In this document: positions 1 to 12,031 of the stretch, one piece after another
Numbering within the stretch: the first letter of the stretch is position 1
Layout of the letters: each line of letters begins with the position of its first letter
Assembly (NCBI GenBank): GCA_002104985.1
Contig: MCGO01000013.1
Span: forward strand, 558,001 to 622,000
Length of the DNA: 64,000 nucleotides
Direction of reading: 5' to 3'
Origin: Rhizoclosmatium globosum
Lineage: Eukaryota; Chytridiomycota; Chytridiomycetes; Chytridiales; Chytriomycetaceae
The notes under the pieces: generated by a model
What the model saw: only the letters and a program-made list of their open reading frames with translations
What the model was told of the DNA's origin: nothing
Database searches by the model: none
Translations under genes and position numbers: made by a program

Positions 1-1005
1 AGTCAAGCGTATGATCCATATGAGGTGTTTGAAGTGAATGGAAAGTCAGGCGGTTTGGTTAAAAAATTAGAAGGTGACATATTTGTCATTATTGGAGAAA
101 TACGGCGGTTGTATTGTCGACCGCCGTCGTCAATACAAGAGGTATTCAACTGGGGCCGAGCAGATTCAGCTTCACGAAAAAGCCTGTCATCTCTTGGCGA
201 ATTGATTCCATTTGAATTCCTTCTTCTGTTTGATGATGCAACCTATGTCACGTTGGACGATGAGGAAAGATTCATCTCTCAAACCTCGACTGTTGGTGGA
301 GCTCTGTACATGATCAATATGAACTTTCACTCCTGCATATCTGTTTGCTATCGGCCTATCATGTTTCTCACTGCATTGCCATCCTGTCGGCCTATGTACT
401 TGAGTTCAGAGCAGCAAAATACAGTCGTTGCGGCAATTAAAAATTGTTATGAAGCTTCGTGGAGAATCACGTCTCTGCTTATCTTCTTCGAAAAAATGCA
501 ATACGGAGGAGGAAAGAGTCGGCTACCTGAAAACGAACACGATTTCTACAATATTTTTCAAAACACGTTATCCTACCTTGAGGCGTACGTTTCATTGTGG
601 TTTATTGTCTGCAGAATGGACCCGCAATGGCTTACACTTGCGTTTTCAGAAGACGTGAATACTTTGGCACTGCAAAATCGATTACGGCGTGTTCTTGAAA
701 TTCAGGAATGGATTGGAAGTGAGGGTCGACTGGAACCAATCCACAAAGGAATGATGGTTATGTTGGAAGAAATTGAGGAGGTAGCGCGGGCGGGTAAGCA
801 CGTCAATAAACAATCCGATGACGATGGTTTGGAATCCATTATACTTGGAATTCACAGTTTGGCTCTTGGTGTGAAATCAACGGCAATGACAAACCCTTGG
901 TGCTACCTTGGATTACTGGGACTTGAGATTGGTTCAGAGCGAAAGGTGAAATGGATGGGAAGATACGAAGAGGCTTGGAGATTGTTTTGGAAGTTGAATG
1001 CGTGA
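1..1005 (+). CDS. Fungal-specific transcription factor (MHR region), 5' end outside window
   Basis: Partial gene. The frame is open from base 1 and stops at 1003-1005, so the Zn-cluster exon lies upstream of the window. The about 334 residues seen match, end to end, the C-terminal half of the neighbouring gene at 1283-3418, including the shared terminal block EEAWRLFWKLNA. This half is the alpha-helical fungal_trans / middle homology region that follows the DNA-binding domain in Zn2Cys6 regulators. No intron is seen here, as in the last exon of the paralogues. It is the most similar of the three paralogues to the next gene, which suggests the two arose by a recent tandem duplication. The regulated targets cannot be deduced. 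Confidence 0.85.
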   Translation, partial: SQAYDPYEVFEVNGKSGGLVKKLEGDIFVIIGEIRRLYCRPPSSIQEVFNWGRADSASRKSLSSLGELIPFEFLLLFDDATYVTLDDEERFISQTSTVGGALYMINMNFHSCISVCYRPIMFLTALPSCRPMYLSSEQQNTVVAAIKNCYEASWRITSLLIFFEKMQYGGGKSRLPENEHDFYNIFQNTLSYLEAYVSLWFIVCRMDPQWLTLAFSEDVNTLALQNRLRRVLEIQEWIGSEGRLEPIHKGMMVMLEEIEEVARAGKHVNKQSDDDGLESIILGIHSLALGVKSTAMTNPWCYLGLLGLEIGSERKVKWMGRYEEAWRLFWKLNA

Positions 1006-1282
1006 AGAAGTATCATTTATAAAGAGTGGAAGCTAATGCTTAATTTTGACAATTAACTTTATTCAAATTTTCGGAAACTGCCATCGATTTCTGTTTGTTT
1101 CTAGAGTTGTTCTTTAATGCTCTTGAGATGTTACCACAAGTCAAAATCTGGAAATCGAAATTCCTTAAATAAGATCTGCATTAGGACAAACTTTACCTAC
1201 ACAAAACTCAGGTTGCTGCGATGGACAGTGCGGGCCCTGCTAGAAGTTATTTGTAGATGGTGATTTTATTCTCAATCGACAC

Positions 1283-3418
1283 ATGGAAAATAACAGCTCC
1301 GAATTTTTTCAACAGGGACTTGTTGGAAATCGCAAACATTATCCCATGCCAGCCGAGAGGTCCAACCTGTCAAGATTCAAGCGATGCGATGAATGCCGAA
1401 AGCATAAAAAGGGATGTTCTCAGGACAAGGATGGCTGCATCAGCTGCAAAGCGAAGGGAGTGCCGTGCGTGTACATCAACGATCCATCACTGTGAGTTGG
1501 CCGTCTTCTGTCGACTATGATCAACTCATATAATCTACTCACGCATTAACAAAAAGATCCCTTGCCGAAGAGCCGAGTAACGATCTTGATGCCTCACAGT
1601 CCACCTCATTTGTGCAATTAGATGCAAACTTTACTGGTCCGTCCCTGAACCCTTCCGTCAACCCAAAGATCCGCCAAGTTTTAGAAGAATACTTGACAGC
1701 GTGGGAATCACCGGTCATTGATCAGTCATCGAGTTTTGAGCTCGAAGACACAGATTTGCTTCCAACGATGGACGATTTCCTTCTTGTCTTTAACTACTCA
1801 GCCGACTACGGTAATTCCGTATCAAATTCGGATGCATTTGATGTACAAAGTCTTCTCGCCGGGTTCTTCAAGAAGCCTGCTGTTTTGCGGTAACGCCACG
1901 AATTTATGAGCGGACTGAACACTGATTTGATACACACACAGTTTAGCGCACTGTTGCGTCGCACTTGGAAGGTTTTCTTTTCGTTCGCCGGAAGCCCATC
2001 AAACTCGAATCAGATACTTCAAACGAGCGTATAAAGCTCTTCATAGGGCTGACCTTGCTCCGTCCGTGGACGTTCTCATGGCTTTCGATAACTTGTCTTA
2101 TGTTGCGCGAGGTAAGTTTGTTAGACTGTTTGTTTTAATTACGATTAATGCTTTGTCTGCGGAAGTGCTGGGAGATGAAAACCTCAAAGAGATTTTCTTT
2201 TATCGCGCTCTTGAAATGCTTGTTGAACTGAAGATGGACGTTGATCCAGATAACCTGCCGTGGCTATCTCATTTGTCTCCTCGCGAAAAGGAGGAACGTC
2301 GAAGGCTTTATTGGTCGCTATACAGTAATTACTCGTACATCACGGCATACTCCTCTGATTACAGATACGTTAATCTACAAAGAGGAAAGGTTAAAATTTA
2401 CAGTCAGGTGTATGATCCATACGCCGTGTTTGATGATACTGGAAAGTCTGGAGGGTTAAGAAAGAAATTAGAGGCAGATATGTTTGTTATTATTGCAGAG
2501 ATCCGACGGTTGTATTCTGGACCACCCTCAGCTATCACCGACATGCTTAGATGGGGAAACCCAGATTCGGCGTCACTGAAACAATTGGATTCACTGTATG
2601 AATTAATTCCGGTTGAGTTGCGGCACTTGTTTGCAAATATGACGTTCGTCACTCCAGAAGACGAAGATAGAATCACGTCTCAAAACTCGAATGTTGGTGG
2701 TGCTCTGTACATGATCAACTTCAACTTTCACTCATGTATATCCGTCTGTTTCCGACCGATCTTGTTTCTCACCTCATTACCGTCTTGTCAACCCATGCAT
2801 TTGAGTTCAGACCAGCAGAGCACGGTTGTAAATGCGATTAAACAAGTTTACGAAGCAGCATGGAGAATTACATCGTTACTCATCTTCTATGAGAAAATGG
2901 AATACGGAGGAGGAAAGAACCGCGTGCCTGAAAACGAACACGATTTCTACAATATTCATCAGAACACGTTATCATACCTTGAGGCTTATATTTCATTGTG
3001 GTTCATAGTTTGTCGAATGGACGCTCAATGGTTTACTGTGGTGTCTTTGAAAGAATTCAATAGTGTTGCGTTACGAAATCGACTAAGACGCGTTCTCGAA
3101 ATTCAGGAATGGATTGGAAGTGAGGGCCGTATGGAACCAACTCATAACGCCATGGTGGTAATGTTGGATGAGGTTGAAGAGGTAGTGCGAGTTGGTAAAC
3201 ATGTCAACAGACAATCTGAGGGCGATGATTTGGATTTTATTACCCTAGGTATTAACAGCTTGACGCTTGGGGTTAATCCTCCGAAAAAGCCTTCAGCCAT
3301 GGCAAACCCTTGGTGTTACCTTGGATTCTTGGGACTTGAAATGGGTTTAGATAGAAACGTTAAATGGATGGGAAAGAATGAAGAAGCATGGAGATTATTT
3401 TGGAAGTTGAATGCGTGA
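1283..3418 (+). CDS. Zn2Cys6 fungal-specific transcription factor, paralogue 2 of 4
   Basis: Four exons: 1283-1491, 1557-1889, 1942-2111, 2166-3418, giving 654 residues. The first exon encodes a binuclear zinc cluster with spacing C-x2-C-x6-C-x6-C-x2-C-x6-C, starting CDECRKHKKGC; the following exons carry an acidic linker and the helical middle homology region. All junctions use GT..AG and keep frame; the third intron is 54 bp and in-frame, so it could be mistaken for coding. The start at 1283 is the first ATG before the cluster and has no in-frame upstream alternative supported by the paralogues. Expected role: sequence-specific nuclear regulator. Neighbours: a partial paralogue upstream and two more at 7.7-11.9 kb. 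Confidence 0.88.
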
Positions 3419-3501
3419 AATGATAGAATATAAAGAGGAATAAGGTAGAATTATCCAGTCTGTATGATCCATTCGACTTCAACTCAAAACCATCGTTTGA
3501 A

Positions 3502-5880
3502 ATGCCTACCCAACCAACACCACCACCTCAAATCCCTCCCGCTACACCACCACCACCACCACCGCCAATCAGTTATTCGAGCCACAGCGAAAGCGAAAGC
3601 GAGACTGACGCCAAGAACTCGGCGAATTCAAAGCTCAACAAACTGCTTCACCGCCTCGAAAACAGCGACGACTTTGACCACGCCGAAGTCCCGAATTCAA
3701 CATCGCTTTTTGTGTCGCTTTTGGAACGGGCGGGTTCGCAGGTTGGACACGCAACGGCCGCGACTGGTTAGAACTTTGCTTACTCTTGAAACATATCCTC
3801 ACTCGGTTTAAGCTTGCTTTCCCTAATACTTCCCTTTTAGATGCTACAGATGCTTCGGCAATTGCTTCTCTGTCTCCGTCGCTGTCTCCGCCTCCAAACA
3901 TGGCCCGTCAAATCAATCCCTCCGAAAAACTGTCTCCACGAACAACAACAAACCAAACATTCACTGAACCTCCACCATCACCCATTCCTATTCCACTTCC
4001 TCCTCCAATTGCCCCAATCTCTCCTTCAACACCAGCTTCAATCCTCTCAGCCACAGAATCTTCCACTCTCGTCAGCAGAACCGAAAGCAAACGAAGCTCG
4101 GCAATGAGTGCGCGTTTTCAACCTGTGCTCGATGTAGCTTCACTATCTGACACCGCGAGAAGAAATCTGGCGGCTCGAATCCCAGATATTTCAGATACAA
4201 TCTCAGTCCCAAAGTCGATTTGTAACACTATCGACGCGCTTATCGACGGTGTTGGGTCAGACGCGTTCTCTAGAGCCGCTGGAATCTCAAGGAAGCAGTT
4301 GGATGGGATTCAGTGTGAATGTGCGGAATTGAATGATCCTTCAGAGGCAAGAGTCTCTACGACTACCTCGCCAACGCCAAGCTTGACGTCAGGTTTCAAT
4401 GGGAAGTCACAAAAAAAGTTTAGTGGATTAAAAAAGACGCATATTCGGTTGGCGAATACAGCTGTTGGGTTGAGGGAAATTGCAAAAAAGATTGGTGCGT
4501 GTAACTTTAGACCATGTGCTCGACATCACCCCACTTAATTCTCGCGAATAGGAAAACGTACTCTGCAATGGGAGTCGCCTCCAAAGAATCTTCTGATTGT
4601 CACAAAGATTCATGACCCGGACTTGGTGCAGTTTACGAAGGACCTTGCGGTTTGGTTAATTAACGAATGCGGAATGACGGTGTGCGTTGTTTGATTCTGT
4701 TCTTCATTTGTTGCTAATATTAAATATCAGTCTCGTCGAAGAACGGCTCAGGGAATATCCGGAATTCGCAGCGTTCCACGATATTGAAGAATATAATGTT
4801 ATCACGGAGTACGGACTGTCACCAGAGAATGGTGCTAATGGAGGCTTTGACGAAAACGTTCATCGAAAGTCTACAACCATGCAATTACCAGACACAACTC
4901 AAAAACAGTTGCCAACAAACACAACATCAAACACGCTCAACAATCTGCATTTCTGGTCTCCCGAAGATTTTCAAACACCTCTGAAAACGGATCCGTTGAG
5001 TTCGAAAATTGATTTGATCGTTACACTCGGTGGTGATGGAACTGTCTTGTTCACGGCTGGACTCTTTCAAAATGTCAAAGTACCACCAATTCTACCATTT
5101 GATTTGGGAAGTTTGGGGTTCTTGGCTGTGTTTGAATTTGAACGAGCCAAAGAGACGTTGCGGAAAGTATTGGGTATTCTGGCTGTGGAAGAAGTCGTTG
5201 AGGAACGCGTCAGCAGTAGTTCGTCAGAGTTGGGAGTTCCGCTTGGTCTAACAGTCCCGAAGGAATCTCACGATCAGCTCCGATCCACAACAGCGTCAAC
5301 AACGAACTTAACAGGTTTCAACGTGAACATGCGCCTACGTCTAGCTTGTCAAATATACCGAATGGACCCATCCACTGGAAACCTAGAACCTTTCGAAGCC
5401 CCCCACCACGTCCTCAACGAGCTTGTCGTAGACCGTGGCCCCTCCGCATACATGTCCCACCTCGAACTCTTTGTCGACGGCTCCTACCTAACAACCTCCA
5501 TGGCTGACGGCCTCGTAATCGCAACCCCAACAGGCTCAACAGCATACAGTCTCTCAGCCGGCGGCTCCATAGTGCACCCCCTCGTCCCCGCCCTCCTCGT
5601 CACCCCCATCTGCCCACACACCCTCAGTTTCCGTCCCATGCTCCTCCCGGAATCAATCGAGCTCAAAGTCCAAGTCCCACGCGACGCACGTGGGACGGCG
5701 TGGGTCAGTTTCGATGGGAAATTGAGGAGGGAGTTGAGGCAAGGGGATGAAGTTCGGGTGGAGGTGAGTCGGTTTGGGGTTCCGACTGTTTGTTGGTTGG
5801 ATCAGAGTAAAGATTGGATTGAGAGTTTGAGGCGGTGTTTGCATTGGAATGTGAGGGCTCGGCAGAAGGAGTTTAAGTGA
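3502..5880 (+). CDS. NAD(+)/NADH kinase (ATP-NAD kinase family)
   Basis: Four exons: 3502-3766, 3841-4494, 4552-4681, 4731-5880, 732 residues. It phosphorylates NAD with ATP to make NADP. Evidence: the family signature GGDGT near residue 450 within VTLGGDGTVLFTAG, then DLGSLGFL, the NE motif in VLNELVVDRGPS, and the Gly-rich block ATPTGSTAYSLSAGGS that binds NAD. The first about 200 residues are Pro/Ser/Thr-rich low complexity and precede an amphipathic stretch; long N-terminal extensions of this kind occur in fungal Utr1-type cytosolic kinases. No mitochondrial leader is evident, so a cytosolic enzyme is favoured. It sits between Zn2Cys6 genes with no obvious functional link. Synonymous composition changes sharply near 5690 (see findings). 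Confidence 0.93.
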
Positions 5881-6132
5881 TTTTGTTTTTATGTGTAATA
5901 AATGGTTGGACTGGTCTTAAGTTGAAAACATGTTTGTGTTGTAACTATACTTTTGTAAATCATATATTCGTCCTCTGAAAGCTATGTATATCTCTTTCCG
6001 AAGCAGATCTTAGAGTCTTCAGTACCATGGAACAGCCGAGAAGGCCAAGCTTACGCGTCTCCGGTTAGTTGGAGGACTGTTGCTCGCTTTCGTGGGAATT
6101 CTTGAGTGCGAGAAACTTCCACGAAAACAAAC

Positions 6133-7599
6133 ATGTTTCGAACAGGAAGAACATACACCACGCACCGATATCGCAAGGCCGGACAAGAAGAGCGGCCTAT
6201 TCATCCAGTTGGAAGATTCGTTACAACCGTATTTAAGCTAGCTGCGATCGTATCTGTTCCACTTGTTCTTGCGTATTTGGAGCAGAGCCAGGCCGAGACC
6301 CAGGCTGCCGTGGCTGAGGTACAGTATCTTTGTGTAGTAATAAGTAGTTTGGGGTACTAAAGAAGGTATTCAATGCACAGGCCCTTGTCAAAGTGGTTCC
6401 AGCCACACCCACCACCAAAGTTGGATCGCTCGTCTTTGCCTCTTCGCATTCGGTCCAACCAGATCTCATTTCTGATCAAAGCTTCGGCCTCGACTTCCCA
6501 AATGCCGTTCGAGTAAAGCGAAGCACCGAATATTGCCAGGTGAGTCTGACTCATTCCCTCTTTAAACCGATTTGTAACCGTTAAACTTGTTATCCAATAA
6601 AAACAGTGGCAAGAATTCACCCAACAGGATTCACGAACTGAGCGAGACGAAGACGGAAACGAACACACTGTCACAACCACCACTTATTACTACAACAAGG
6701 GCTGGTATTCCTACCCCATCAATTCCTTCTTCTTTGACCAGCCTGCTGCTCATTACAACCCTCAACGGGATCCTTACCCATCAAAGACCCAGACTACCTC
6801 AAAACTCACGCTCGGAGAATACACAGTCCGCCCGTCTGTCCTCCAAAACGCCAATGAAGGCTGGTCAACACGAAAGCGCTACTCCGCGTCGCAATTAGAT
6901 ATCATGACCGAAACTTCCTCAGCCGCAATCGAGCACGGCTTCAAGTACGTTGGCGACGGATACTTTTACTCTCCCTACGAAGCTACAAACACTGCCACGT
7001 TCCTCCGTGCCGTTGGTATGGCTCTTGAAGGCAGTTTGTTGGACTACCAAATCGCGGATGTTGTGAATGGACTGTTTGGACAATGTGCTGCTGGTGATAT
7101 TCGTGTCAAGTATCAGGCTATTGTTGCGTCTCCGGAACAAGGTGCTGCTGTCGTTGGAAAACTTGAAGAGAATAATGCGATTGGCGTGTATGTTATGAAA
7201 AATGGGTACAAGATGGGATTGTATGAGAATACGGCCGAGACTGACGCGGGAACAATGTTCAAGAAGTTGTTGAGCAGCGCTTGGTGGTGGGTTGTAGGTG
7301 GATATGTCGCTACATTGATTTGGGCGGCAGTTGTGACTTATTGGTACCCTTGGAATCCACTTGAAGGTGTTAAACAGAGACAAGGTGGTGAACCAACAAA
7401 GAATCCGTTGGATGTGTACATTTGGGCAGCTGAAGCTGTCGCATTGGCACTTGTAACTGTTGGTGCAGCCAAAATTCTTGTTACTGATGAATTTGTGGTT
7501 GGAATGGTGGTAGCTGGTGCAGGAGTGGGTGTCCTCTCACTCTCAAGTGCTCCTTGGATTCGTGCACGTTTTGGTGAGGAGAAGGAAAAGACTGATTGA
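6133..7599 (+). CDS. TMEM43 (LUMA)-family membrane protein
   Basis: Three exons: 6133-6318, 6381-6539, 6607-7599, 445 residues from the ATG at 6133 (an in-frame ATG at 6106 would add nine residues). An N-terminal hydrophobic segment (about residues 29-48) is followed by a large luminal/extracytosolic region with the family block EYCQWQE, formed across the second splice junction, and then YYYNKGW. Two or three hydrophobic segments close the protein (WWWVVGGYVATLIWAAVV onward, then VALALVTVGAAKILV and VVGMVVAGAGVGV). This layout of one N-terminal and several C-terminal segments is that of TMEM43 proteins of the ER/inner nuclear membrane, also found in bacteria. Its biochemical activity is not established. 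Confidence 0.85.
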
Positions 7600-7705
7600 G
7601 AATGGCTTCATATGAATAAACTGTATTTGATAATTGGCTTTCCATTGTGTGATTGAGGCTTTTGCATTGAGTGCTTATCTGATTTTTGACCCATATTGTT
7701 TCATA

Positions 7706-9748
7706 ATGAAACCATACATTCCGTCTCCCCGGCTGCCCAAAGTCAAGAACTGCGAAGAGTGTCGACGCAGCTTTAAAGCCTGCTCAAAGGACCCTGATGG
7801 ATGTGTCAGTTGTAAACAGAAGGGAATCCAGTGCGTTTACTTAAACCCTCCTCCTCCGTAAGTCTTCCTTATGTTATCGATGGATCTCATACTTATTATG
7901 CCCAATAGAAAAACTACGAAACAGGAGTTCATAATGCGTGATGCGTCTGCGATGCCAGTCCCCCAATGTTGGGTGTCTGCTCCTTCAGTTGCTCCACTGA
8001 GCCTTTCGCCATTCAGCCAATACTCTGATGCGAATCTCATGGAACTCGATACGAATGCATGGCACTCCCACGGCTCGACTTTAAAGCATTACTTGACAGC
8101 CATGGAAACTCCGCTTGATGAACTCATTGGTCCTGATACATCGTTAGAAGACCCTGACCTCATGCCAACGTTTGAAGACTGGCTTTTAGTATTCAATTAC
8201 TATTCAGATGATGGCACAAGCTTTCCCCTCAGTCTATTTATGGATGTCGAAAGCTTACTCCGGGAATACTTTCAAAAACCAGCTATTCTGCGATTTATTC
8301 TGTGCCATAATGCGTTAAAGAGGCAATTCAAGTGGTCGGAACAGCCAGACGATCGGACAACGTTGTATTATTTCAGACGTGCTAGGAAAGCGTTCTTTAG
8401 AGCTGATACGAAGCCATCGACAGATTTGATTCTGTCATATTATTTCATGCATATTCATGCTCGAGGTGGGGATATTCATGGGATTGTTATAGTCTATTAA
8501 CAACAACTCACAGACATTGGGGAACACTCTCTGTCGGATCAATGTTTGAATGCGGCACTAAAAATGCTGGTTGAGTTGAAAATGAATGTGGATCCAGACG
8601 ATTCGCCGTGGCTCTCGCATCTAAGTCCTCGGCAAAAAGAAGAACGACGGAGAATATTCTGGGAACTCTATAGCCAGTATTGTATCACGTTGTCATATTT
8701 ACCTGAGCCTTTTCAGCTGGATCTTATGGGAGACAAAGTCAAACTACCGTCTCAAGTGTTTGATCCATATCCTGTTTTTAGCGAACGAAGTACTGTGTAT
8801 CACTTGGTTGAGAAATTTGAATCAGAGCTTATGAACCTGATTGGAAGCATACGACAACGCTTTGCCTCACCTCCTCGTTCAATCGATGAGATGTTTACAA
8901 CGATACGATCTGGAGGACCATTGACGGACCGATATTTATCTCTAAATTCTTCGATACCGTTTGATTTTATCCTCCAATTTGAAGATCCAGTGACGATAAC
9001 CACAGAAGAAGAAAATCTCTTTATAGCACAAATTACACGCGTCCACGGCCGGCTGTTTGGTATCAACATGTATTATCATTCAAGCATCTCTGTATTCTAT
9101 CGTCCCATCATGTTCCTAACCAGTGTACGCGCAAGTCAACCTCAATACCTTTGCGAAGAGCGTAGAAATATGATTTTAAATGCAATCAAGCGATGTGTCG
9201 AATCAGCATGGAGAATCACTTCGATCCTTTTGTTTTTCGAGGCGATTGAATTCGGGGAGGGTAAAGCACGAGTTCCCGAAGATTCTGCGTATTTGTTCTC
9301 GATTGAAGGCGGGACGTTGCCTCTGTTTGAAGCGTACATTACGCTTTGGTTTGTTGCATGTAGAATGGATCGGGAGTGGGTTTCTTTGGCTGGATTGGAA
9401 GGGTTTAATGATTTTGCGCTACGAGATCGAATGCGACTTGTTTTTGAAGTCAAAAAAGTGTTGGGTGTGTCTCGATTGCATGAGCATTTTGTGCGGGCCA
9501 TGGAAGCGATGCTGAGTGAAGTTAACGAGGCTGGAGGTGAAATGGATGTCAAGTCAAGGGGTCAAGAAGACCTGGAATCGATTGAGTTGGGAATGACGGC
9601 AATTTCAATTGGGAGTGATAGAGTGTCAATTACAGATCCTTGGTGTTTTATGGGATTCCTCGGACTAGAAATCGGTACTTTGCGAAATCTGAAATGGAGA
9701 GGGAGGAAAGAAGAATCGTGGAGGTTATTCTGGAAGTTATATTCATGA
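7706..9748 (+). CDS. Zn2Cys6 fungal-specific transcription factor, paralogue 3 of 4
   Basis: Three exons: 7706-7857, 7909-8465, 8514-9748, 647 residues. The zinc cluster begins CEECRRSFKACSKD and has the same C-x2-C-x6-C-x6-C-x2-C-x6-C spacing as its paralogues. The middle homology region and the terminal EESWRLFWKLYS match the other copies. Unlike genes at 1283 and 9874, this copy has no intron after the KPAILR block; the coding sequence runs straight through, so the intron was lost cleanly here or gained in the others. The ATG at 7706 was chosen because it directly precedes the cluster; an upstream ATG-less extension is open but unsupported by the paralogues. Confidence 0.87.
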
Positions 9749-9873
9749 TATTGTATTAGATGTAAATATTAAGACTCAAATCTCTGACGCAGTGTTAATG
9801 CAGGTGGAAAATTGTAGAGAGGAAGCCACAACATTTGTGGCGGTGACAAACTTAAGACCGAATCAAACAAACA

Positions 9874-11931
9874 ATGACTGAAAGATCCAGTTTGTCAAGG
9901 TTCAAACGATGCGATGAATGTCGAAGACTTAAGAAGGGATGCTCCAAGGACAAGGACGGTTGCATCAGCTGCAAAGCAAAAGGAGTGGCGTGTGTGTACA
10001 TTAATGATCCATCACTGTAAGTTCAATACACTGCATCAACATCAATTAATACGCATATTTAAAAGATCTCTCCGTAAAGAACTAATCTATGATTCTGGCG
10101 CACTTAACTCCGCCGCTTTTATGCAGACAACTGACACATTCAATTTGGACTTCGACAGTTGGAACAATCAAATACTATCACAACATAATCCGATCAATGC
10201 TGTACTCCAACATTACATGACTGCCTTTGAAACACCTCTGGCATACTTCGAAGATCCTGAGATGCAGCTAGAAGATCCAGATCTCCTTCCAACAGTTGGT
10301 GATTGGATTCTCATTTACAATCACTTTACAAACAGATCTGATGGATCAATCAAATTGAACCCTATGATTGATATTGAAAGTCTTTTGCAAAGTTACTTCC
10401 ATAGACCTGCTGTTTGGCGGTGAGGACATGTCATGGTGTCTTATGGAGATGCTAAACTTTCTTAAAGGTTGATTCTCTGTTACCGAGCCTCAAAGGCAAA
10501 CTTTAAACAATCTGAAGGCGCCGAAGATAATTTGGAACTGAATTACTACCGACGAGCACGAAAGGCGTTTTATCGTGCGGACTCTAGCCCATCTGTTGAT
10601 GTCGTTATGTCATACTTTTTAATGCACGTTCATGCAAGAGGTATTTGTGGAAAGTACTGCAAACTGCTGGATTGACGAACCGTTTTTTAGATATGGGCGA
10701 ACAAGAGCTCGTAGAGCACTGTCTCAGTTCTGCATTGAAGATGCTTCTTGAATTGAAAATGGACGTTGATCCAGATGATTCACCTTGGTTGTTTCACCTT
10801 AGTGCTCGACAGAAAGAAGAACGTAGGAGGGTATTTTATACGTTGCATGGTCAATATTGCATTGCTCGATCATATTCCCCTGATCCACTGGAGCTTAACC
10901 TCGTCAGCGATCGTGTCAAAGTGCCCTCGCAAGTTTTTGATCCACATCCAGTCTTCAAGCACTTTAGTCCAGGGTTTCCAGAGGTTTTCAAGTTTGAAGC
11001 CGAGCTGATGAGTCTGATTGGGACAATCCGACAATATTACTCATTTCCGCCGAATTCTGTTCATGACTTGTTAATGAAGGCAAGAGTCGGAGGACCGGCA
11101 GGAGACCGCTTGCTCTCACTTCATGCCTCAATACCTCGTCAATACCTTTTTCAATTTGATGATGCAGTCAAGATATCTACCCGAGACGAAATTCAATTCA
11201 TTGAAGAGGTATCCAAACACCAGCTCGAGCTGTTCAGCATCAACTCAATTTTCCATTCGACAATTTCTGTGCTTTGCAGGCCTATAATGGTTTTGACTTG
11301 CTGTCGATCCAGCAGACCCATATATCTCAGTGACGAGCAGCAAGGAATTATCTTGAATGCAACAAGTCGATGTATTGGCGCTGCATGGAGGATATCGTCT
11401 CTCGTCAGATTTTTCGACAGAATGGAAAGCGGAGAGGGAAAGAATCGAGTTCCAGAGAATGAGCGGGAACTGTATACTATCGCAGGAAGCTCCCTTGCCA
11501 TATTTGAAGCCTTCATTGTGTTATGGTTTGTGGCGTGTCGAATGGATACACAGTGGGTCACTTTAGCTTCGTTGCAAGGTTTCAACAACGAATTGCTGAG
11601 GGATCGGTTGAGATATTTGTTGGAAGTGAAGAAGCGGATGGGTATGAAGAGCCAAAATGCGCCGATTGTAAAGGCGATGGAAGTGATGTTGGAGGAAGTG
11701 GAATTAATTGCTGTAGGTGGAGGACTGGTGGGATCACTCGAAAATGATTCGCAAGAAACCATCGAACTGGGAATTCGCTCTCTGAAGCTTGATACTGAAG
11801 ATTCAAAAGCAGTGATTGATCCGTGGTGCTACATGGGATTCTTAGGTCTGGAAATAGGCCATGGGAGAAATCTTTTATGGAAGGGACGAAAGGAAGAGTC
11901 TTGGCGCTTATTTTGGAAGTTGAATATGTGA
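9874..11931 (+). CDS. Zn2Cys6 fungal-specific transcription factor, paralogue 4 of 4
   Basis: Four exons: 9874-10016, 10066-10419, 10468-10640, 10691-11931, 636 residues. The first exon is only 47 codons; it begins MTERSSLSRFKRCDECRR and holds the entire Zn2Cys6 cluster, nearly identical to that of the gene at 1283. Introns fall at the same places and phases as in that gene (after INDPSL, after KPAVWR-like RPAVWR, after HARG). The rest is the helical middle homology region ending EESWRLFWKLNM. It lies about 125 bp downstream of paralogue 3 in the same orientation. Likely a nuclear regulator; partners and targets unknown. Confidence 0.88.
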
Positions 11932-12031
11932 AGAAGTTTCAGTTTTTATTCATTTTGATGGAATCGAACCTGATGCGACTTTAAATTCCAAATTGCTCAT
12001 TACTAAGCCGCTAGAAAGCTCCACGAAATCA

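Noticed and set aside
6019..6132. Upstream ATG at about 6031 as an extra first exon of the TMEM43-like gene
   Set aside because: The short frame could be spliced with a gt nearby, but no in-frame acceptor before 6133 improved the family match.
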